This document shows, piece by piece, positions 58,192 through 64,000 of a stretch of 64,000 nt of DNA. Every line of letters starts with the position of its first letter. The first letter of the stretch is position 1. This DNA is from Alphaproteobacteria bacterium. GTDB lineage: Bacteria > Pseudomonadota > Alphaproteobacteria > Rhodospirillales > Rhodospirillaceae. The notes below the pieces were generated by a model, which saw only the letters and a list, made by a program, of their open reading frames with translations, made no database searches and was not told the origin of the DNA. The stretch lies in the NCBI GenBank assembly GCA_030835385.1, contig JAURPI010000005.1, positions 62,001 through 126,000 on the forward strand, given 5' to 3'. The translations under genes were made by a program, and so were the position numbers.

Positions 58192-59345
58192 GTTTGTGCC
58201 AACCTCCGCGCCTCAGCGTCGAGGGCCATAACTTCATCCAACGTGGTGGGATGGTCGTTGCGGCATTGGGCCAGGGTATCTTCAACCGTGCCAAGAATAT
58301 CAAGGAACCCTATTTCTCCAGCCAAGAAACGGGCAACAGCAACCTCATTCGAAGCGTTCAGGATAGTAGGAGCCGCGCCGCCAACCTGTAAAGCCTCCCG
58401 TGCCAATCTAAGGGCTGGAAACCTATTAAAATCAGGGGGTTCGAAGGTCAGGCTCGATATTTCAGCTAGGTTCAGCTTATCGGATGGCACGGCCATGCGG
58501 TCGGGCCAGGCCAACGCATAGGCAATGGGTGTCCGCATGTCAGGTGTCCCGAGTTGCGCTAAGGTTGAACCGTCTATGTATTCAACCAAGCTATGCACAA
58601 CAGACTGAGGATGAACGAGTATCTCGATCTTATCTTCGGCAACGGGAAAAAGGTGACGGGCTTCAATGAGCTCGAAGCCTTTGTTCATCATGGTCGCGGA
58701 ATCGACAGAGATTTTTGCGCCCATTGACCAATTGGGATGAGCCATTGCCTCGGCCGGCGTCGCCGTAGCCATGCGGTCTCGGGTCCATTCTCGAAACGGG
58801 CCTCCCGACGCAGTCAAAATGATACGTTCGACAGTGTTCGACAACGTCGCATCAAACACCTGGAAGATGGCGCTGTGCTCGGAATCAACCGGCAATAATG
58901 TCGTGCCGCACTGTTTAACCGTGTCCATAAACATGGGACCGGCACACACCAAACATTCCTTGTTGGCTAAGGCAACAGTTTGACAGTTTTTAACAGCTGC
59001 CAGGGTTGGTGCCAGCCCAGCCGCACCAACAATAGCGGCCATAACCAGATCAGCAGACAGTCCAGCAGCTTCAACGAGTGCTTCAGGACCAGCAGCTACC
59101 ACCACATCACTGCCATGCAACCCTTCAACAAGTCGGCCGTAGCAATCGGGGTCAGCAATAACTGCTATTTCCGGTTTGAGATCTAAGGCTTGTGCGATGA
59201 GAGCATCGACATTGCTGCCTGCTGTTAAGGCAACCACCCTAAAGCGACTTGGATTTTGTCGAATAAGGTCGAGCGTATTGATACCAACAGATCCTGTTGA
59301 GCCAAGAACAGTTACGCGTTTCGGAGTGGTGTCTTCTTTGGTCAC
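58161..59345 (-). CDS. dxr: 1-deoxy-D-xylulose 5-phosphate reductoisomerase
   Basis: About 394 residues from a GTG at 59345, preceded by GGTGAG; a longer frame to 59387 overlaps cdsA and is less likely. The NADPH site LGSTGSVG (about 12-19) and the metal/substrate regions PVDSEHSAIFQ (about 140) and the SMGAKISVDSATMMNKG segment (about 195-211) are intact. Second step of the MEP isoprenoid path; it supplies UppS upstream. Confidence 0.95.
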   Translation of the reverse strand: MTKEDTTPKRVTVLGSTGSVGINTLDLIRQNPSRFRVVALTAGSNVDALIAQALDLKPEIAVIADPDCYGRLVEGLHGSDVVVAAGPEALVEAAGLSADLVMAAIVGAAGLAPTLAAVKNCQTVALANKECLVCAGPMFMDTVKQCGTTLLPVDSEHSAIFQVFDATLSNTVERIILTASGGPFREWTRDRMATATPAEAMAHPNWSMGAKISVDSATMMNKGFELIEARHLFPVAEDKIEILVHPQSVVHSLVEYIDGSTLAQLGTPDMRTPIAYALAWPDRMAVPSDKLNLAEISSLTFEPPDFNRFPALRLAREALQVGGAAPTILNASNEVAVARFLAGEIGFLDILGTVEDTLAQCRNDHPTTLDEVMALDAEARRLAQTWIAVGSAAE

Positions 59346-59352
59346 GATGAAC

Positions 59353-60138
59353 TCACCACGCCGCCATGCCGCCACCAAACAGGGCACATATCAACGCTGC
59401 GACCGGTGTCGCGGCCCATAACCCGTCAACTCGGTCCATAACGCCGCCATGCCCTGGCATCCACGTACCGGAATCTTTTACGCCGTGGACTCTCTTAAAA
59501 CGGCTTTCAGCGAGGTCGCCAAACTGGCTGATGACCGATACCAAAAGTGCGAGAGCTACGCTCAAGAGTGTGGGAGACATTCCGAATGCGATCGAAAGAA
59601 ACACCACAGCCAGGATTGCCGAGATGGTGCCCCCGACAGCCCCCGACCACGTTTTTCCGGGGCTAGTTGATGGGGCAAGCTTTGGCCCGCCAACAAGTCG
59701 CCCGACAAAATAAGCGCCGATATCTGTCGCCCAGACGACAGCCAACACCCAAAATACGGTCTCAGCGCCTCCAATTTCTCGCACCGAAACCAGGCAGACC
59801 GCGGGCAAACCTGCATACAAAAGCGCCGTTTGAGTTGAGGACAAGCGCGCGCGATTTCCGCGTTCGTCAGTCGCCAAAAGGATCAACCAGACGGCTGCAA
59901 TCACTGCTAGTGAGAGACTCATGTTGTTTGGTGCAATCCCAATAGCGGCTATCGCCGTCCACAAAGCCAGCACAGCGCGCGGTGGAAACCCGGCCTTACT
60001 GACAATATGAACAAACTCCCAGATGATTGCTGCGGCCATCAGGGCCACAAAGATATGAAACACAGGATACCCGAGGTACACGGCCCCAATCGCAACGGGC
60101 GCGATAACGATGGATGTGGCAACACGGATCCAAAACAT
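59353..60138 (-). CDS. cdsA: Phosphatidate cytidylyltransferase
   Basis: 261 residues with about seven membrane helices. The family signature appears as SRFKRVHGVKDSGTWMPGHGGVMDRVD (about 217-243). It makes CDP-diacylglycerol for phospholipid synthesis. It starts 6 bases after the uppS stop, and its stop overlaps the dxr ribosome site. Confidence 0.95.
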   Translation of the reverse strand: MFWIRVATSIVIAPVAIGAVYLGYPVFHIFVALMAAAIIWEFVHIVSKAGFPPRAVLALWTAIAAIGIAPNNMSLSLAVIAAVWLILLATDERGNRARLSSTQTALLYAGLPAVCLVSVREIGGAETVFWVLAVVWATDIGAYFVGRLVGGPKLAPSTSPGKTWSGAVGGTISAILAVVFLSIAFGMSPTLLSVALALLVSVISQFGDLAESRFKRVHGVKDSGTWMPGHGGVMDRVDGLWAATPVAALICALFGGGMAAW

Positions 60139-60144
60139 CGCTAG

Positions 60145-60885
60145 CTAGCCTGCCACCGTACCGTAACGCCTTTCTCGACGGCGAAACTCTGAAAGCGCAT
60201 GCTCTAAGTCGTTAAATCCAAAGTCTGGCCATCGCGTTTCTGTAAACACGAGTTCCGTATATGCTAATTGCCAGAGCAAGAAGTTGCTGACGCGCTGTTC
60301 TCCAGATGTGCGAATAAGTAAATCTGGGTCTGGAATTCCGCGGGTATACAGACGGTCGGCAAAAACACTTTCAGTGATGTCTTCAGGATTAATCAAACCG
60401 GCTCGTGCATCTTGGGCCAATTGTTGCGCTGCCGATACCAATTCCTGGCGGCTGCCGTAGCTTAGAGCGATCGTAAGCACGAGACGCTCATTGGACGATG
60501 TTCTCTCTTCTGCGTTATCAATCATGGTCACGGTGTCATCTGGCAAGCGCGACCGATCCCCGACAACTTTGAGTTTGACCCCCTCGTCCACTAACTCATT
60601 GATATTATTTATAAGATAAAACCTGAGCAACGCCATGAGATCGCGAATTTCTGATTCTGGCCGTTGCCAGTTTTCCGATGAGAACCCAAATAACGTGAGG
60701 TAACGGATACCAAGTTCCCCAGCCGCGCGTATGGTTCGTTTGACAGCCTCAGCGCCGCGCTTATGGCCAGCCGTGCGCGGGAGTCCACGTGACTGCGCCC
60801 AACGGCCATTGCCATCCATGATGATCGCAACATGCTCCGGGTCTGGGCCAGACTCATCGACAGGTTTGAGGGACAGATCCTTCAT
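60145..60885 (-). CDS. uppS: Undecaprenyl diphosphate synthase
   Basis: 246 residues. The catalytic region is IIMDGNGRWAQSRG (about 22-35), and SSENWQRP follows (about 70). The C-terminal RTSGEQRVSNFLLWQLAYTEL is typical of cis-prenyltransferases. It makes the lipid carrier for peptidoglycan and O-antigen. Its ATG overlaps the frr stop by one base. Confidence 0.96.
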   Translation of the reverse strand: MKDLSLKPVDESGPDPEHVAIIMDGNGRWAQSRGLPRTAGHKRGAEAVKRTIRAAGELGIRYLTLFGFSSENWQRPESEIRDLMALLRFYLINNINELVDEGVKLKVVGDRSRLPDDTVTMIDNAEERTSSNERLVLTIALSYGSRQELVSAAQQLAQDARAGLINPEDITESVFADRLYTRGIPDPDLLIRTSGEQRVSNFLLWQLAYTELVFTETRWPDFGFNDLEHALSEFRRRERRYGTVAG

Positions 60886-61448
60886 TAGACCTGCATGATC
60901 TCCTCTTGTTTTTGATTGAGAGCTTCGTCGATCTGCTTAATCACACTGTCTGTCATCTTTTGAACTTCGTCGTGGTACTGATGGCCTTCATCCTCTGAAA
61001 TATCGCCATCCTTCTCCATTTTCTTGAGTTGGTCATTTCCGTCTCGCCGGACATTACGGATCGCTATTTTTCCGTCTTCAGCGTATTTGCCAGCCACTTT
61101 CTTAAGTTCTTCACGGCGCTCTTCATTCAAAGGTGGGATGGGCACGCGAAGCAATTGGCCATCCACCGCAGGGTTGAGGCCCAAATTGGACTCCCTGATG
61201 GCCTTTTCCACCGCTTTGGCTTGCCCTTTGTCCCATACCTGAACCGTGATCATTCTTGGCTCCGGCGCCGCCACGCTGGCCACTTGGTTGAGCGGCATTT
61301 GGCTTCCATAGGCATCCACCATAATCGGATCTAGAAGTCCCACAGATGCTCGACCGGTACGAAGACCGGCAAAGTCTTTTTTCACAACGTCTAGAGTGGC
61401 TTCCATCCGGTGCTTAATATCTTTTTTGAGATCATCGAAGCCCGCCAT
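60885..61448 (-). CDS. frr: Ribosome recycling factor
   Basis: 187 residues. RRF frees ribosomes from mRNA after termination. Recognisable parts are [16 protein letters not shown] (about 26-41) and LTEERREEL-like LNEERREEL (about 108), with a C-terminal helix ending in MQV. It lies 4 bases after pyrH and overlaps uppS, in the usual tsf-pyrH-frr-uppS order. Confidence 0.97.
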   Translation of the reverse strand: MAGFDDLKKDIKHRMEATLDVVKKDFAGLRTGRASVGLLDPIMVDAYGSQMPLNQVASVAAPEPRMITVQVWDKGQAKAVEKAIRESNLGLNPAVDGQLLRVPIPPLNEERREELKKVAGKYAEDGKIAIRNVRRDGNDQLKKMEKDGDISEDEGHQYHDEVQKMTDSVIKQIDEALNQKQEEIMQV

Positions 61449-61451
61449 TCC

Positions 61452-62177
61452 TCACTCCTTTTCCTCAATAATCGTGAAGTTGCCTTCACCTTTGAGCACA
61501 TGGGTTAGTGCCTTATCGCCGTGCATATTGAAAACGACGATCGGCATACCGTTATCTCGGGCCAAAGCAATGGAAGATGTATCCATGACCCGCAGATCCT
61601 CAGTGAGAACCGTGTCAAAAGTCAGGCGATCATAACGCTCCGCATTGCTGTCCTTTTTCGGATCAGCTGAGTAAACGCCGTCGACCTGCGTCGCCTTAAG
61701 TAAAGCATTGCAACTCATCTCGGCCGCCCGCAACGCTGCAGCCGTATCCGTTGTAAAATAAGGGTTTCCCGTTCCAGCAGCGAATATCACGACCCGCCCT
61801 TTCTCAAGGTGCCGTTCTGCCCGCCTCCGTATGTAGGGTTCACAGACCTCATTCATGCTGATCGCTGATTGGACCCGGGTTTCAACGCCTACACTCTCTA
61901 ACGCGCTCTGGACGGCAAGCGCATTGATAACCGTGGCCATCATGCCCATGTAGTCCGCCGAGGTCCGGTCCATGCCCTCTGCTGCAACGGAGACGCCGCG
62001 AAATATGTTGCCGCCTCCTATGACCAGGCAGACTTGTCGGCCCATCTCACATACTGATTTGATGTCATTGGCAAGGGCGAGAACTGTCGCCTTGTGAAGG
62101 CCATAGGATTCTGGCCCCATAAGGCCTTCGCCCGACACTTTCACCAATACCCGTTGATAATTCAGCGGTTCGGCCAT
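61452..62177 (-). CDS. pyrH: Uridylate kinase
   Basis: 241 residues. UMP kinase of the amino-acid kinase fold: [12 protein letters not shown] (about 10), IGGGNIFRG (about 53), and [20 protein letters not shown] (about 131-150). It feeds UDP to nucleotide, lipid A and peptidoglycan pathways. It is 222 bases downstream of tsf, beyond a terminator-like hairpin, so it may have its own promoter. Confidence 0.97.
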   Translation of the reverse strand: MAEPLNYQRVLVKVSGEGLMGPESYGLHKATVLALANDIKSVCEMGRQVCLVIGGGNIFRGVSVAAEGMDRTSADYMGMMATVINALAVQSALESVGVETRVQSAISMNEVCEPYIRRRAERHLEKGRVVIFAAGTGNPYFTTDTAAALRAAEMSCNALLKATQVDGVYSADPKKDSNAERYDRLTFDTVLTEDLRVMDTSSIALARDNGMPIVVFNMHGDKALTHVLKGEGNFTIIEEKE

Positions 62178-62249
62178 AATCCAGTGTCACCTCCCCTTTC
62201 CACCCATATTGGGCAGCGTTTTCCTGTCTCGCACTGGCACACCGCCTGC

Positions 62250-62277
62250 AAAAAAGGGACGGTCCTCCGTCCCTTTC
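62250..62277 (-). terminator. Rho-independent terminator after tsf
   Basis: On the minus strand AAGGGACGG-AGGA-CCGTCCCTT forms a perfect 9-bp stem with a 4-base loop followed by a T run. It lies about 120 bases past the tsf stop and before pyrH. Confidence 0.85.
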
Positions 62278-62399
62278 CGCTCGGTCTCAAATATTCGGCC
62301 AAAGCGTCTACATTATGCCGGGATCATACACAAAACGGCGGCGAAACGCCCACCTGTTTTATGCCCCTATCAGCAGGAAAAATTAGCTGAGTAACCGGG

Positions 62400-63329
62400 T
62401 TAGCTACCCGCAGCTTCTGCCACTTCAGCTGCAAAATCCTTGTCTTCGCGCTCAATGCCCTCACCAAGAGCATATCTGACGAAACCGGTCATCTTCACCG
62501 GTGCTCCAATGTCACTGGCAGCCGCCTCAATAACCTTCGAAACCTTGGATTTATCCTCTGACACCACGTAAATCTGCTCGAGCAGGACAACTTCCTCGTA
62601 GAACTTCCTCATACGGCCGTCGACCATCTTTGCGATCACGTCGTCAGGGCGGCCTGATTCCTTGGCTTGATCGGTCAAAACCTGCTGTTCGCGTGCGATC
62701 GAGTCCGCATCAACGTGATCTGTAGACAGGAACCGTGGGCTTGCTGCTGCTATATGCATAGCCAGCTGTTTACCTAGTTCATTGAGCTTTGCTGCATCAC
62801 CATCTGACTCTAGCCCAACCAAAACGCCAATTTTGCCAAGCCCGGGTTTAACGGCGGAATGAATGTAGGAGGCGACCACACCCTTGCTGACTGAGAGTCC
62901 CTCAGACCGACGCAACTGCATGTTCTCGCCGATTGTCGCGATTAGGTGCGTGATTTGGTCGGTGACATTACGTCCCTCGCCCGGGACATCGACGGTTTTC
63001 AATGCTTCTAGATCACCGTTTGTTCCAAGGGACAGCCCTGTAGCCACCTCGACAAAACCTTGAAAGCTCTCGTTGCGACCAACAAAGTCGGTCTCAGCGT
63101 TCACTTCAAGAATTGCGCCTTTGGTACCCTCTACAGCAACGCCAATGAGACCTTCTGCTGCAACGCGGCTAGACTTCTTTGCAGCGGCAGAAAGCCCCTT
63201 CTTGCGCAACCAATCTACGGCTGTTTCGACATCGCCGTCCGTCTCACCGAGCGCCTTCTTGCAATCCATCATACCGGCGCCGGTTTTCTCTCTCAGCTCT
63301 TTCACCAGAGCCGCTGTGATCTGTGTCAT
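62400..63329 (-). CDS. tsf: Elongation factor Ts
   Basis: 309 residues. It exchanges GDP for GTP on EF-Tu. The N-terminal [19 protein letters not shown] (about 9-27) and the core [17 protein letters not shown] (about 73-89) are standard. It is the second gene of the rpsB-tsf unit. Confidence 0.98.
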   Translation of the reverse strand: MTQITAALVKELREKTGAGMMDCKKALGETDGDVETAVDWLRKKGLSAAAKKSSRVAAEGLIGVAVEGTKGAILEVNAETDFVGRNESFQGFVEVATGLSLGTNGDLEALKTVDVPGEGRNVTDQITHLIATIGENMQLRRSEGLSVSKGVVASYIHSAVKPGLGKIGVLVGLESDGDAAKLNELGKQLAMHIAAASPRFLSTDHVDADSIAREQQVLTDQAKESGRPDDVIAKMVDGRMRKFYEEVVLLEQIYVVSEDKSKVSKVIEAAASDIGAPVKMTGFVRYALGEGIEREDKDFAAEVAEAAGS

Positions 63330-63443
63330 TTCCGTTCGTCCTTGTTCTTTAGCTGCCTCGCCACGAAAACGTTTGCGCTACCTATCGCCAACTGCGCCGG
63401 TTTCGGGTCAGGCTTCTTCTCTAATCCTTGAAGTGAGACGACT

Positions 63444-64000
63444 TTAGTCGTCCTTCTTAGCCGCCGCCTTTTTTGCCGGTGCCTTATTAGCAGCCGCCCT
63501 TTTTGCCGGTGCCTTTTTGGTCGTAGCATTCTTAGCGGTCGTCTTCTTAGCCGCGGCCTTTTTAGTCGTCGTCTTTTTAGCCGTGGTTGCTTTTTTTGCT
63601 GTCGCTGCCTTCTTCACCGCGGCCTTCTTAGCCGCAGGTTTCTTTTCAGGAGCTGCTTTTTCGTCAGCTGCGGGCTTCTCAGCAGCCGGAGCTTCCGCTT
63701 GGGCCGGTTCGGCTTCAGCTGCGGCGTCTGGGGTCGCAGCAGGCGCCTCTTCCGCTGGTGCTTCTATGGCTGAAAGGTCTTCTGCCGGCGCTTCGTCTTG
63801 CGCTCCAACATCCACGCCCGCGGCCTTCATTTCGTCTTGGATACCCTCTAGGGCCGAGCTTGCCATCAATTCCAAGTAAAGTTTGATGGCGCGAATGGCG
63901 TCATCATTACCCGGAATTGGGTAGGTAATTCCCTTAGGATTGGAATTGCTGTCGAGTACAGCAGCAACAGGAATATGAAGCTTGTTCGCCTCAGCAACGG
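63444..64000 (-). CDS. rpsB: 30S ribosomal protein S2 with long Ala/Lys-rich C-terminal tail (partial, cut by window edge)
   Basis: Only the C-terminal 185 codons are in the window; the frame is open to the edge. The first visible part ([17 protein letters not shown], then [19 protein letters not shown]) is the conserved end of S2. After that comes an unusual extension of about 130 residues: an acidic Ala/Pro/Glu stretch, then a Lys-rich part with many [10 protein letters not shown] and APAKK units, ending in KKDD. The tail resembles histone-H1-like sequence. tsf follows 114 bases downstream. Confidence 0.93.
   Translation of the reverse strand, partial: VAEANKLHIPVAAVLDSNSNPKGITYPIPGNDDAIRAIKLYLELMASSALEGIQDEMKAAGVDVGAQDEAPAEDLSAIEAPAEEAPAATPDAAAEAEPAQAEAPAAEKPAADEKAAPEKKPAAKKAAVKKAATAKKATTAKKTTTKKAAAKKTTAKNATTKKAPAKRAAANKAPAKKAAAKKDD

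Noticed and set aside
63444-63650. Repeats in the rpsB tail as a tandem repeat or CRISPR-like array
   Set aside because: The repetition follows lysine/alanine codons within a reading frame and has no spacers; it is protein-level low complexity.

Overview
The window is chromosomal DNA of a free-living, probably marine, Gram-negative alphaproteobacterium. The evidence is gene content and order. The run rpsB-tsf-pyrH-frr-uppS-cdsA-dxr-rseP-bamA-skp-lpxD-fabZ-lpxA-lpxI-lpxB, then gltA-gltX-comEC-lexA-moeA-moaC-trpC-trpD-trpG, and ssb-gyrA-coaD-ppi, is the Rhodospirillales-like arrangement. Both LexA operators found have the alphaproteobacterial form GAAC-N7-GAAC. Genus and species cannot be told from the sequence. 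Both window edges cut genes: a peptide-type ABC binding protein at the left and rpsB at the right.

Left part (1-14.7 kb), accessory. It holds a peptide-binding protein, a PepSY membrane protein, and a group of exported proteins: a Tat-type alpha/beta-hydrolase lacking its catalytic residues, a Tat-type two-domain VOC protein, a LysE exporter, and a methyltransferase with an export signal. Next is a nitrogen operon torF-glnK-amt with a clear sigma-54 promoter and a strong terminator. After it come a secreted VOC protein, a GNAT acetyltransferase, a broken sulfotransferase, a Rieske oxygenase, an AT-rich methyltransferase-like gene and a MipA-type outer-membrane protein.

Middle part (14.7-36.5 kb): mfd and sdhE on the minus strand, divergent recG-nudix-[2Fe-2S] protein, a GldA/F/G-like ABC operon with a DUF4340 partner, tRNA-Lys(UUU), a periplasmic cyclophilin, coaD, gyrA and ssb. 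Then follow a frameshifted CYTH-CHAD gene, an orphan ParA and a large TonB-dependent receptor.

Right part (36.5-64 kb): uvrA under a LexA box and visibly richer in GC than its neighbours, then trpG-trpD-trpC-moaC-moeA, a badly decayed secreted-protein gene, lexA with two operators, a 3' remnant of comEC, gltX, gltA, and a mini flagellar-rod-like gene. The window closes with the lipid A / outer-membrane assembly / isoprenoid / translation cluster on the minus strand.

The genes group into DNA repair with SOS control (mfd, recG, uvrA, lexA, ssb), envelope biogenesis (lpx genes, bamA, skp, rseP, cdsA, uppS, dxr), nitrogen sensing (glnK-amt), and tryptophan/molybdopterin synthesis. Four genes are interrupted or truncated (sulfotransferase, CYTH-CHAD, the 44.0-44.6 kb gene, comEC), and one small gene has no standard start codon. 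This means either real gene decay or errors in a draft assembly. No transposon, prophage, CRISPR array or rRNA was seen.
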